Assembly (NCBI GenBank): GCA_003993805.1
Contig: RSEF01000002.1
Location: forward strand, 7,041,021 to 7,105,020
Source: Himantopus leucocephalus
Taxonomy: Eukaryota; Chordata; Aves; Charadriiformes; Recurvirostridae
Length of the DNA: 64,000 nt
Direction of reading: 5' to 3'
The notes under the pieces were generated by a model. The model was not told the DNA's origin and searched no databases. It saw only the letters and a program-made list of their open reading frames with translations. The position numbers and the translations under genes are program-made. This document shows, in pieces, positions 50,717 through 63,689 of the stretch. Positions within the stretch are counted from its first letter, which is position 1, and the number at the start of each line of letters is the position of its first letter.

Positions 50717-53700
50717 GTTGGTGGTATAAGAAGAAACTGAGCATACATCTACAGAAATTCTGGTTGGAAGCCAAACCAGATGACCACGTTTGAACCAAAT
50801 CGAACTAAATTAAATAAGGGCTTTCTGCAGCGCTCAGCATGATGTTATTTATGCCTTGAAATAGCATATCTGTTTCCCAGATCTTCCTGTCCAATTATTT
50901 AAAGGCTTGGTCCAACAGAGATAACATACAGAATCTGACTGTCAAAAGATCTGCTGCCAGCTGCAGTCACCTGCAGGGACTGGGAAGAAAGACATGTCTG
51001 ATGATAGCATCGAGACTTTGGCTGAGACTGTTAAGCTTCATAAAGCTGTCATTGTTTGAAAAGCGATGTCTGTTCTTTCTGCATCATGATGGAACCAGCA
51101 ATGATCCATCCCTTGGATTTTACCCAAGGAAAGGCCAAAGAGAAATGTGAAAAACAAAGGAAACGAGCAGACCGCTGTTGCCTGCCTCTGCCCCCAACCA
51201 CAACCCACACGAGCTCAGTTTGTTGTTTTGGCAGGAGAACAGGTACTGAATAAGCAAGAAGAGCTGAAACTGGCAGAACAGTCAGAAAAGTATTTAGAGT
51301 TGTTTATGTATGAATGATTGCAGGGTGGGAAGGGCAGACATCTTCTATTTGGATAGATCAGGTAAAGCCCTGGGGGCAGCGCTGAAAACAGAGCCCTTTG
51401 CAATCAGATGAGTAACACGATCCTGGACTGCTTTCTCTTTTCCCTCTGTGCAGACTCCAAGTTACAGTCGAGCTTTGCCTTGGAGTCCTATCGAACACCG
51501 CATTCGCAGGCATTTGTTAAATCCTGCTATAGCCCAGAGGATGCCTACCACTTTAATCCTCTTTATTAACAACTCTCAAATTTTCTGTGTTGTAGCCAAG
51601 GGTTCGCCTGCTTACTCTCAGTCTCTGGAGGGCTTGGAATATTTATATGGTATATTTACCTCCCTCTGATTTCATTACACTAGTGATACTTGGCACTACC
51701 ACACTACCTCCTATAAAGGAAGGACAGGTCTGTCCCTAGGTGTGACACCACCAGCTATGCATAATTGCATTCAAATTCGGAGTAGTAAACAGGGAACCAG
51801 TCTAAATGCAATTTCCATTTTGCACAGCTAATAATCTGACCAAGAAATTGCTAATCTTTGAAATGTTTACCATTGCCTTCATTGTGAGGATTATAATGCC
51901 CTTTGTAAACCCAGCCACTGCAAGGCAGCAAGACATAAGCATTCATCAATGCACACAAAAGTTTAAGCATGCTCCGCATGTCCCAGGGTCCTGATGAGGC
52001 TGGTAAGCGTTGTTACCCTCTGCCTGCAGTCAAGGGGACCGATGCAAAGGTTAAGTGGTTAACACCCTTTGCTGTAAGCGTATTTCCCCAACCAGGGTGA
52101 CTTAGTGACTTGGGAACCATTACAGTTTTTGAAGGTAACACTGAGATAAGGCAGGACCAAAACTGTTTTACGTAGTTTATATGTCTATTCTGAGAGATGT
52201 TGTCAACAACTCATAGCTTGAGGATGTTTGAACTTCACTTGCGCATGGTGCCAAATTATATGTTCTCAGGAGGATCACGCCTACATGCAAAAAGGCAAGT
52301 TGCTATTTGCTTTTGCCATTTTCCCAGAGGAAATGATGGTGCCAGACAAGTGTGAGCAGACCAACCTCATATAGTATGTCTGGCTTTGTGGTTTGTAACT
52401 CTGGAAGTAGAAATGACGAGCACTCCCACTACACTTTGTGTAATTGCCCAGGGATGCAGAAGGGTGACTCCAACCCAGGAAAGCATGAGATGCCCCTACC
52501 CAGATCAAGTCTCCAGGCTCAGACACACAAGAACTTTCCAAATCTGAATCAAAGTTTTATCAGAATTTCTCACTGTTCCTCATTGTCCTGGATTCCTAGA
52601 TCATAACCAATACTAGCCTGATGATAAAAGAGGTAACTATTTGAGGTCATAACCATCACTTAGAGACATAAGTAAACTAAAACAATATAGAAGCTATTTT
52701 TTTCCAGGTTGGGATTCTTGCCATCAAAATGAAGACAAGGAGACCATTAAAACTAGTTTGGGTAAAACACAGAAAAGTCTATCTACCTACTTGCTAAAAC
52801 CAAGAAATCTGATGTTACAGTCACTGCTGAGGATTAATTTTGAGCCAGATCTCTGACATTAAGTACTACCATGCCTCTGTGTACTCTGACAGCCTTTCTC
52901 TTGTCTTGCATTAATTATTTGACAGAGCAAGATTTTCTGAGTTTAAATATATTCAATAATGACTATCAGTTTTATTTAATGTAAGTTGGTCACTGAGCAA
53001 AGAAACAACCAATTTTAGTTTTCAGCTTATCTTTGCAATGCATAATGCAAGAATTTTCTAAACCTTTTTTTTGCCTTCTAAACATAAATTACATGAAACA
53101 AAACCTTTAGTTCAATCAAAATTTGCACTTCTTTCTAGACGTCTGCATGAACTGCCTTACCATGTCGAATAAGCAGATGAAATAGATTCATTTAATGAGT
53201 GTGGATAAAAGGGGGAACAAAAGGAGAAGAAAAAATAAAACCAAACCTCACAATAATTGAAATTGTCTGGTTTGATTTTCTTTCTCTAGGTGTCAAGACA
53301 TGAGAAGTGGGCATTGAAAAGATATCTTTAGATCAGCGCCCCAGAGGTAAGAGTTACCCATTCTTAAGTTAAATCAGTGCTACAGACTATACTATAGCGT
53401 TAGCTTTGAGTGTACAACCCTGAACGTCAGGAACAGCCTGGACATGACAGTACAGAGCTCTTGGCAGGTTAATTGATCCCCTTTCTTGCAGGGTGAAGAC
53501 ACAGCATGAGACAGTAAAGAAGCTATATGCCTCCTCATTCAGAGCACCATGACTTTGAAGGACCATATAGTTCTAACTATAAAAATTAGCAAGGTGAAGA
53601 GCTGCCCTGTTCCTGACTTACAGTGACAGATGGGTGCTGCCCCAGGCATATTCAGACTCTGGTGGGAACACTCTGGAGAAGGCATTGCAAAGGGCTCAAG

Positions 53701-56700
53701 AGCTTTTATGCTATCCCACCATTGGGTTAGACTGGCCTTCTATAGGAGATTAAAAAATATTGCTAATTTCTGACTTCTTTTTCCTGAATCTTCTCTATGG
53801 AGCATTACAGGATAGAACTGAAGTTTCGTGTTTGGGTTTTGTTTTGGTCAGGTTTAGGGGGTGAATCTTTTTTTATGTAAGTACACAGTCATAAAACACC
53901 TGGAAAGAAAATTTCTGAAGATTTTAGCTAAAACGTCTTTCTTTTCTTGTGTAGTCCGTAAATACCTAACACCCATAGAAAAAGATAATTTTTTTTTGTT
54001 TGTTTTGACTAGTATGGAAAGTTGCAAAGCATTAAAGGTGACGAACTTTTGATTTTGGAAAAGAAGAATACATGTAATTTTCCTAACCAACCAGCTTTGC
54101 ATTACCCTTTAAAGGTAATATAATTGCAAAACTTGATAGCACTGTACCTGACTGGCTATAAGAAAAGCACATTTGTTAATACTTCTAGTTGAAATAGATA
54201 AGTTAGAAAGGCAATAGTCCTGGGAAGACCAGCAAGTCCAATCCCTTTACGACAACTTCCCAAAACTCTAATCAGTTTCTTACATCACTAACTTGTACAT
54301 CGAAACATGCAGTGCATTGAATTTCTGCCAAAGAAAGTCATAATAATACTGACTGGGAGATACATTTACCTAAATGTGTTCAGGCAACTCAACAATTTGC
54401 TTACCCAGTGCACTGTTGTGGGGACCCACCTAGTGAAAGCATGAAGAATTGCACCAAACCAGAAAATGAAAGGAACGGAATATTGTGCCAAGGAGACAAA
54501 TAATTGAACAATATAATTTAGAGACTTCCAAGTGGTGAAACATGTGGCAAGACGAGAGAGACCGCAAATTCCAGCCAATCTACAATCACCATCTGGTATT
54601 ACTTTGCAACTCTCAGATAACTTGGTTCCATAATATGGTACAGCAGAAGTTTGCATTTAAGAGAAAGGATAATATATTTTGGTTTAACTCAAATTGGTAC
54701 AGTGCCAGAAGACATATTTGGGACTTATACTCAGTATTACCAGCCTGAGCACTAACAAAAACAAGAGCTGGTTTCTGTAAAATCAGAAGAATGGCTTTAT
54801 TAAAAAGCACTAGGAGATATTTCACTTTCTTTCTTTTTTTTATTATTTTTTAATTTGACTCTTGTAGGATGAGCCATCATTTTATGTGTCAAATCATCAA
54901 GGTTTTATTCCTCTGAGGACAAGGGCTGGAGGCTTTCACTACAATGAAAGCTGAAATTCTTACCTTATTTCTTTTGGCAACAAGAGCTATAAGAACACCA
55001 CTAAGATTGCTTGGTTTACAACAAATTTTTACATAATGAAGTGCTGCAAATTTTGTTACAACCAATATTGATCTGTTTGAAGGGATTTTATCCCCATTTC
55101 CTCATTTCCCTGTCCTCACTTATCTATTCCACAACAGAATCAAAATGTTCATAAGTAATAAATCTCCAAATTTTTGGACGTTAAAATCAGACACCTGGCT
55201 AAACCATTGGTAGTTTCTTTTAATGATACAAAAAGATATACCCTTTTTTCCATCACAAGGACATACAAAAGGGGTAGAGATTTGGTGTTCATTTAGTACT
55301 GAAAATAGCTTATAATAGTCTTTTTCTGCTTGAATGAAGCACCAAAAATCTTTTGTTTCGCCACCTGAAGATCCTCAAAACAAAGTTGCAAATACTAAGT
55401 ATCCAGTCACAAATAGCTATGTTACAGTGTAGGAATTCCCCCCAAACTCTTAGAATCACTTGCTTTTGATTCTGCTCTTTGTCCATACATTTTTAGGTCC
55501 ACGAGGTTTGTGGGACTTTATTTTCAGAAAAGTCCTGGATAACCAACCCCACTTGCTAGCATCTAGAACCACCACTTTGATTTGGACAAGAGCTAAACAT
55601 TCAGCACCTTCTAGTCCTCCCTTCCCCTTTGCTGAAATAGTTCCTTTTCTCCTCTTCCCTCCCTGCCTCTCTGTCCTCTTCTCAGCACCCCCAAATAAGT
55701 AGGAATTGCTGTAGGAAGAAGACAGGGTATATTGTTGCTTGTGGCAAATGGAGTTGAGATGCATGGCTGCAAGGGCAGGTCTGGGGGTCCCATAACCCTC
55801 ACAGTGCTATGGCAGAGACATTCAGGTGAAGGAGAGACTCCTCTCTGTGGCTCTCAAAAGCCTCTCCAAGCCTCCCCTTCCATGTATAGCCTCCACAAAA
55901 TGCTACTGACCCCTTCACCACCTGGATCCCCATCACCATACAGCATCCTCTAACTCCTGCTACTGAAAATGTTACCTAAAACTGAGAAGTGTACAGCCAA
56001 TTCTGCTTATTGTAAGTTAGATCCCAAATGGCATTGCTACCAACCTCTCTCCTTGCAGCTCTGTGGCTTTCTGCAGCTTCCATTTATTTCCCTTTCACAC
56101 TTATCCTCTGTCAATACTTCGGGTGTTTTATCCTGCTCTGACCGTGTACAATGGCTGAGCTTTACAACACCAGGGGGCATCTAACAACTTGCACAGACTT
56201 GCTATACCCTTGTACAGCATAAGGCCTATGCAGGACAGATTTTAGCAGTATTTATCTTCCATTTTCACCATTTTCCTTAGGCAGTATACTTCTTTCAGAG
56301 CTTGACATTTTCAGATAGTACAACAATGGTTTCCTCCAGTCATTCATTTAATTGGCTACTAATCCTTCACTAAAATCATTAACACAAAGGTCATGTTATT
56401 TGTATTAGCGTTTTTTAACAGGCCCAAAAATTACCTCGAGCTCTTTAACCATATAGGGTTTTTTTTTTCATGCTAAAATAAGGAGTAAATTTACAAGTTT
56501 TACAAAAACTTAGAATTTACAAGCACAGCTCTTGGGTTCTGTATAAACCAATTAGAATACATACTTTCTAATTTGTTTTTGTCACTTATTGAGGTCAAGG
56601 TTATGACAAAACTTACATTTTAGAAACACTGCTTTTGATAGCGTACCCTAACACATTTCGCTGGTAAACCACAAATTAGTAATGCAAAAAAGAGTATGTT

Positions 56701-57817
56701 GCTGAGTATGACGAGAGGTCAAGTGTCCTTGTTTGTAGTGATACATAACTGCCCAATAAGAAACTGTGTTTGGCCACAAGTGCTTCTTATCTAAAGAGAT
56801 AAAATAGACACAGGCTGTGGGGGTAAGAATTTTATCAACGTACTGTATATAACAAATGAAGACATCAAGCAATAAACCCAGATTTATGGAGGGAGCACCT
56901 TGAGGGCACAGTCATGTCTCCTAATTCTTGTCCTTTTAGCTACAAGAATATCATTTCTCTTCAGCTTCTCACATATACATAGTAAGATAGGAAACACAAC
57001 TACTATTGAATTTCACATATTCTCCTTTGAAAAAACAATACAAAGTTGAGGTATACTGCTAACATATCTCAGGCCTCTGAAAAAGAAGAGTGATTTAGAG
57101 TAGAAGTTTCTAAATGGTTGTCTGGTTGGTTTTGAAAATTGTAAAGTCGTGAAATTTTTTTAGGATGGCTTACAGAAACCGCAGATGAATGACAAATTGG
57201 AGAGGGGGTGGAAAGAAGGGGTACAAGCCCTGTGATTACAACAGATAGTAAAGTTGCTGCAGAAAAGCAGGAACTGCCCTCAGTTAGTATGAATCAGCAT
57301 AGTTCTGTAAAAACAATGGAAAAATACAGCTAAAATGAAACTATGAATATTACTGGATAATCATCCTTTGCTTGTCACATATACTTCCTTTTTATGCTTT
57401 TCTCAGTGCTAGGAAAGTGGAAACCCCATCCTTGAGAATTCAGAAAACGAAACTGTAGTATGAAATAAAAATAAAGGCTCAGCATCCTGTTGTACAATAG
57501 GTATGGGGCTAGAGACTGAGGTATCTTTTGATGAAAGATACTGGGAAGATTATATCCACTATGAGAAAGAATTACTGGAAAGATACTTGTACAACAGAAG
57601 TGCCACAACTCAGGCTTGGAGTCTTTGTCTCAGTTTGAACTCTTTCTAACCTCTGTTTACATGACATAACTAAAGGTTTTGGTTTCCATGCTTCAGGAAG
57701 TCTGAATCTTTCTCACATACTTACCTATGAAAATTACATTTCAGACATTTTCCTCAAAACAGGAAGACAAGAGTGATGCAACAGTGAGCACTGAAGGACT
57801 CGGTTCTGTTTTTTGTC

Positions 57818-57916
57818 TGCTACTGCTCTGTTGGATGACCTGGAACAAACAACTTCATCTTTCTGTGCTTTAACTTCCACATCTGTAAAAAGAAGATAAT
57901 GAGACTGACCTCCTCT
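57818..57916 (+). mobile_element. MIR-like SINE remnant
   Basis: Follows MIR order: a 'ctgctctgttggatgacctggaacaa' segment, CTTCATCTTTCTGTGCTTTA, ACTTCCACATCTGTAAAAAG, AAGATAATGAGACTGACCTC. It is the clearest of the CORE-SINE remnants in the window, about 100 bases. Confidence 0.6.
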
Positions 57917-60490
57917 GCAAATAAACTTTTTTCTTCCTCTTATCAGAAAGTAGAAACAAAGATTGAAGGAAACTCTTGGTAGAGTTTTAATATAATTCAT
58001 TGGGAAAAAGCCAATTCAATTATGAGATTTCTGGGGTTTATGGGATTGTTTTCACTCTCAAAACTTTGCAAAACAGTCCAAAGTGGAAAAGAAATCAGCC
58101 CAGGCTGGCCCAGACCCCGTGCTTGTGAAGTGATCTGAGCACAGTTGAGCAACACTGGACAGAAGGTTTAGCCAACTACCTCCCTCCACAGATTCCAAGG
58201 AATGTTTTATTTCAGTAAAAAGAAATGACAGAAAATGTAACATCTCAGGCGCAGATCTTAAGAGTGAGAACTTCTGAATACCAAAACCAGATGGAATTTT
58301 GTCAGCAACACTTCAAAGCTAAAACACAACTTTTCCACAGTTCTGGAGAGAGTCTACAGAAAATATCAGAAGAGAGGTGTTAAGAAGTACAGAAAAATAA
58401 CACAGATTGGGCTGAAAATTGAAGGAAAAAAATGGAAAGGAATTTAATAGAGCATGACAATATTGTTCTTACGTGTCTGTTCAGTGCTGCGATTCCTTGC
58501 TGAGACAAAACAAGGCAAGATCCTTAGATCTGTGAATTCTCCCAAGCACTGTCTGCCACTCACACGACTGGCTTCTTCCTCAAGTTCCTGCAGATTTTAG
58601 GGAAACATCACATATGTTCATCATTCCACCCCACAACTTCTTTCTCGCTTCATTACCATGGGTTAATGTTAACACATTTAGCTGGTTGGTAGATCTTCTC
58701 TGTCTCCCATGTATGGGAAAAGGGAGAGGGCCTGTCCATTATATCACAGTAGGTTTCTTCTTGTCTCTGTCTCACCTTGAAGAGCAGGACATTTGAGAGG
58801 TACAGATTGCTCTCTTAACAGCAGTGATACTAAGAGGAAGACTTTACTATTTATTGTACTACCAAGGCATTCTGTCAATAAATATCAAATGGGAACACTG
58901 CTGCAGTAGCACAATGCAGTTTTAAAAGCATAAACTCTCTTTCATAGTTTGTTTTCAGATATCCAAAACACAAAGTCTGAGCTTGCTGACTTGCTTTGTT
59001 AAAACTTTCATCAGCCCAAGAGGACAGCATTAGTGCTAAAAGTTTTGTCTTTCCAACTAGAAAATGTAAATAATTTGAAGTGTGAGAGATTGAGGAAAAA
59101 AACAGATTCTGCTTTGCAAAACTCATCTAATTATCATCTGGCTTTTCTAGTTATCTTTCTTTCTAATTTCTTTGGCCTGAATCTTAGCCCAAATTCTTCT
59201 TAGGCAAGTTCTGCTACTCTAACAAGATCTAACTGGTTTGATTCACAGAAGGGTGTAAAGCCTGTCATCAACCAAATTAGTTTTGATTTACTTTTGTGAA
59301 AAAAATCCCTTTCAGTTACAAAATCTAATGGCTTAAGAATTTGTCAATCTGGTGGCTTCATCAGTATCTGTTGTTGCCCCAGAACTCTTGGCCATAAGGT
59401 ATCTACAAGGCTTAGGGAGTCATCCAACTGTGTTCAAAGTGTCACTACACATCAGCACACTGTGAATGTAAATCTTCACACAATCCTCATTATCAATAAA
59501 TCTGACTATTTTAAGAAAGTTTTTCATACATCATCTCCTGTATTCTTCCCCTAAATCAATCCCAGCTGAATCAACTCGGTGGTCTGACTAGCTAAGGAAA
59601 CATAAGGAAATAACATTAAAAAGCTAAGCAATATGCCCTCTGGTATAGCCTGGCAAAACCTATACATTCTGACATTCTGTCCCCACGCAGATGTCTTCAT
59701 CTGAATAGAAGTTCCTCCTACAGTCCATAGAAAACCACTCAATACAGTTAATGAAGCTGAGAGCTATTCAGCTGTTCAAAATACACTGATATATCTACCT
59801 TAAGGTGATCTGAATAGCTTGCTGTATCAACTATGAGCAAGGTTCAGCTTGCTAACCATAGGTGCTTCGTGACAACTGTGATGGTCTGAAATACCAAAGA
59901 CTCCCATGTGAGACTTCAGATATAACACACTTTTTAGAAGACCTGCTGCTTCTTGGAGCAGGAGGCCATGTAGAAAACTCCACAATGCCTAAAATGGCAT
60001 TTGATGCCTGCATTTATGTAACTGAATCCCACATTAGTTCTCTACTGAGTATAAAGGGAGCTTAGATATCTGGTTCACATGGAGACACCTACACACTGAA
60101 ACCCAAATTTAGGTGTCTTAATCTGCTGGCTGAATCCACCCCTTTACTTGGAGATTTCCTGAGCTGGCAGCTGCATTAGCATTATGTTTAAGAGGCCTCA
60201 ATGGACATTTTTTCCATTTCCATTTCTAATCCACTCATGAGCACATTTATACTTTTGGCCTCTACAATACACTTGCAGCAATTTACAATTGTAACTCAAG
60301 AAAAAACATACTTTGTTTCATTTCTTTTAAATTTACTGCCTGGAAATTTCACTCAGGACACCTAAATCTTGTGCTATAAGAATATAAGAAACACAGAATT
60401 CACTTTCTCTATGACAATGGATTTTTATGCCATTATCACATTCCTTCATAGTCCTTTTCCAAGTTAAACCATTTGAGTGTATTTAAACGC

Positions 60491-60525
60491 CTCTTTTTTT
60501 TTTTTTCTTTTTTTTCTTTTTTTTA
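60491..60525. repeat. T-rich pyrimidine tract ending in TTTAG
   Basis: About 30 T residues broken by two C residues and ending TTTTTTAGGG. It resembles a strong splice acceptor, but no open exon of note follows, so it is listed as a simple repeat. Confidence 0.7.
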
Positions 60526-61017
60526 GGGAAGCAATTCCACACCTCTGATCAGCTCATTGCCTTTCTCTGTACCTTTCTTGGTGCTTTAGGGAGCATGCCA
60601 CACAATATTCAAGATGTATAAGCACTTTGGGTTTTACAACAGTATGCCATTTTATTCTTTATTCCTATCCTAATGTATCACATCCTTTTTGCCTTTTCAC
60701 CTACTACAAAGCACAGAACTGATGTTTTCAATAGACTAGCTACAACAGCTCCATGGATTCTTTCCTGAGTGCTCCTAATGAATTTAAGGGTACGTGGGAT
60801 GAACTTGTTCTACAGGCTTTTCCTCAGTAGTGGATAACAGTCTCTCTCTTGTATTCAGACATCTATTTTTGCAAAGCCATTTAGAATATAATATCTTTGA
60901 GATCTCGACCCACTGTCAAATTTGATTAATATTGCCCAAGATTTCAAAAGTATTTGAGAAGAGAGAGATGATCAGGTAAACCCACATACATACTCTGTGT
61001 CGTCATTCGACCTTCAT

Positions 61018-61201
61018 TCGAACATTGGAATAGGCTGCCCAGGGAGGTGGTGGATTCGCCATCCCTGGAGGTGTTTAAAAAAAGGGTAGACGTGGTACTT
61101 GGGGACATGGTTTAGAAGTGGTTTTTGTCAGGTTAGGTTAATGGTTGGACTAGATGATCTGAAAGGTCCCTTCCAACCTCAACAATTCTATGATTCTATG
61201 A
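61018..61201 (+). mobile_element. CR1 LINE 3' fragment with octamer tail
   Basis: Reads GAACATTGGAATAGGCTGCC, CATCCCTGGAGGTGTTTAAA, GGTAGACGTGGTACTTGGGG, GGTTGGACTAGATGATCTG and ends AATTCTATGATTCTATGA. It is 5'-truncated and well preserved, in the same orientation as the CR1s at 24.9 and 26.8 kb. Confidence 0.92.
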
Positions 61202-63430
61202 CCCTCTTTCTTTTGGAAAGCAGGCAAAAAAACACGTTAAGTGACTTGCAGCAAAAGTAACAGTAGGAAGGAAAAGTCCGAGAGCAACCAGATAAATGCC
61301 CTGCTTCCTCAAATACTCCAAATAAACTGACCAGCACTTAACAAGGGCTTGTTTACTCCATTCAAAACCATAATCATATAGAAACTCTACTAGGGAATGT
61401 GCAGACTCTGACTTCAGTCATGGACAGCCCATAGGCAAACTATTATAAAAGGAAACCACTGAAACAAATGCTGGTTCTCCCAGCTATTGAAAGAACAGTT
61501 GGAGTTTCCTCCAGTCTTCTCTATCCCAGCTGGTCAACAAGCTCTACACATTAGCTGGAGAAATTGGCTCTGAACAATTTGGATTTGGAAAAATAATATA
61601 CATTAATTCTGTTTGGGGATATTCACCTTTTTCACAAAGTAGAAGAGCCAATCTTTTGTAGCTCAGTGTGTCCCTTTCTCTTTTGTCATTTCTGTGTCCA
61701 AGAGGTGTCAACAACAGAAACATTTAATAAATGAAATGTCAGTGCTTGAGTACACACGGATCCCAAATTCTGACCACAACCCATACTGACAGAGGATTAC
61801 TTTGGGTTACAACTTCTTACCAGCACTTTTATATGAGTTCTCATCCCTTGCTGTGAGCACATAGGAAGTGGATCAATTAGTTAACACTAACGAGTTGTCA
61901 TAGAGTATATTAAGCAATTGGGCTGGGCAGATTATCATTATCAGGGATTTTGAGAAATGAAACACATGTCTCAAAGATATTATAGTAAATGACACTAAAA
62001 AGTAGCAGTTTATTAATTCTGTTAATAAAATGATAATCCAAGCACTAGGGAAACTCTTTTTGATAAGAACTAAAATAGCTATTTGGGTAGATTAAATACC
62101 TGGAATTACAAGGCAGGCAAGAACTGGCCAAATTAGGAGGACTTCAAGGATAATAGTTCTGCAGAAAGCAGATAGCATATGTGCTGAGGTTGCTTTTACC
62201 TAAAAGAGCTTAACACACACCTCCAGTCCTCAGGCTAAATTATTACAAGACAGAGATCAAAGCTGCATATTAGCCATTATGAAACAGGTATTATGAAAAG
62301 CTGGCTGATAGGGATGGTGACTATGTGGCTATCTCATTTAACTGCACATATTACTTTCATCTTGATCCCTGCTACCTCCTTGTCATCTGCCTGCTAACCC
62401 CTCCATGGAATGTCACTCATTTTTCTCTCATGGCACCTTCTGATTACATATTGCCTTTTTGGCCTCTGTACTTTAATGCTGTAGCTACAGCTTTTTGACA
62501 AATTCTGTATTCTGCTCTATTTGTGTTATGATAAAGCACCTTACCATAATCTCTGGACACCAGGGGCAATATCCACCAAAGAACGGACTCGGGTGTGGCA
62601 ACCCTGTTTAATTTCCACTTCATTAAAATAAAATCTGCCATCTTCAAAGTGTCACTCAGCAGCTCAAGTTCTGTATCTGGGTATTCACAAAAAATCTCCC
62701 AGTCCTGACTATGCTGAGCAAGTCTGACACTTAGTTCGTTCTTAAACCTCACCAGAGTTTACAAATCCAACACGCCTTCCAGCTTCACTCCCCCTCCCAA
62801 AAGGACACCTGCCAAGTCAGGTCCCACACAAAGACGGATCAGTGGTGATGCTACCCCACCACCCTTTTGTCCAGAAAGTCAGTGGTTAGATCACTTACTC
62901 TGGATATGAAAAATCTGAGGATTCAACACGCCTCTCCGCCTGTGAGGATGTTGACTCTTGTCGCTATAGATGCACATTAACTGCCAAACTCAGGTTATTT
63001 CAGGGTAGTTGTGGTTGATTTCCCTCAGCTTCCCACTGACAAAACCAGCTACTGAAACTACTTGGTGTGGAAAACATTGCTAGTTGGCCCAGACACCCTC
63101 CATCAGCCTGACCTACTCTTTTCTCCTTTTCAAAGCCCCTGGACAAGTACTTCCAGGGACAACTTAAGACCATGAAGCTCAAAGCAGATGCCTCCTTCGG
63201 GGACTGGAAAGGGTTTTAACCTTCAGAGAGAGCTGCAAGGGAACTCCTTGCAAGCCCAGCTGGATGGGCAGATGCACAGCAACTTTGAGCGGAAAGGGGG
63301 GGTTGANCAACTTTGAGCAGAAAGGGGGGGTTGAAGGCCGTACATCCACAGCCCTCCAGCCTTGAATGCCCCCATAGTTTCATGGCCGTGCACTGCTCAG
63401 GCAGGAGCTCCAGGCGGGAATCCCACCGCT
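61202..63430. other. upstream flank of the right-hand CpG-island gene, no gene recognised
   Basis: AT-rich until about 62.8 kb, then rising GC. A 102-codon minus-strand frame at 62444-62752 has no recognisable motif or splice context and is not called as a gene. Confidence 0.5.
63280..63334. repeat. 27-bp direct repeat around single N (assembly artefact)
   Basis: 63280-63306 and 63308-63334 match at 26 of 27 bases and abut N63307. Confidence 0.8.
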
Positions 63431-63432
63431 CT

Positions 63433-63500
63433 CCCCCCACACGGTTCGCCATCTTCTCAGGCCGAGNCCCCCCTCACGGTTCGCCATCTTCTCCGGCCGA
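63433..63500. repeat. 33-bp direct repeat around single N in the promoter (assembly artefact)
   Basis: 63433-63465 and 63468-63500 agree at 31 of 33 bases on either side of N63467. Each copy holds a CGCCATCTT (YY1-like) motif, so the apparent doubling of that site may be false. Confidence 0.75.
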
Positions 63501-63664
63501 CCCGGCCCCGCCTGTCATGGCGGCCGCGCCCCGTCCTCCTCACGTGACGTCGCCGGCCGGGGAGGGAGGGGGCAGGAGGAGGCGGGAGCGGTCACGTGGG
63601 GCCACCGCGCGCGAGCGGTGCGCGCCGCTGCCGCCGCCAAAGGCACGGGGCGGGCGGAGGGGCG
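63470..63664 (+). promoter_or_regulatory. CpG-island promoter with YY1, E-box and CRE-like sites
   Basis: TATA-less GC-rich sequence carrying CGCCATCTT (reverse YY1 AAGATGGCG, 63482-63490), ATGGCGGC (63517-63524), TCACGTGACGTC (63540-63551; a CLEAR/USF-type TCACGTGA E-box overlapping a TGACGTC CRE-like half) and a second GTCACGTG (63591-63598). Such sites are usual in housekeeping promoters. Direction is inferred from the donor downstream. Factor binding is inferred from motif match only. Confidence 0.55.
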
Positions 63665-63681
63665 ATGCTGCCGCCGCCCCG
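63665..63681 (+). CDS. possible start of an unidentified plus-strand gene (first exon end)
   Basis: A first exon appears to end at 63681 before a consensus donor (CCCCG/GTGAGT). The only ATG close to it, at 63665, would give MLPPPR with a split last codon; its context (GGGGCGATGC) is weak, so the exon may be purely 5'UTR with translation starting in a later exon outside the window. The gene extends beyond 64,000 and no identity can be offered. Confidence 0.3.
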
Positions 63682-63689
63682 GTGAGTGC

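Larger units (their letters stand above)
34750..57800. other. long interval without recognisable genes
   Basis: Scanning both strands shows only short frames without motifs, consistent codon structure or paired splice signals. It contains simple repeats, a reverse MIR-like piece at 50.66 kb and two candidate conserved blocks (45.56-45.97 and 51.73-52.0 kb). It is probably the intergenic spacer between the two CpG-island genes. Confidence 0.5.

Noticed and set aside
60491..60531. Strong acceptor-like pyrimidine tract ending in AG
   Set aside because: The downstream sequence has stops in all phases within a short distance and no donor pairing; treated as simple repeat.
62444..62752. 102-codon minus-strand frame upstream of the right-hand gene
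   Set aside because: No motif, no splice signal, AT-rich context typical of chance frames.
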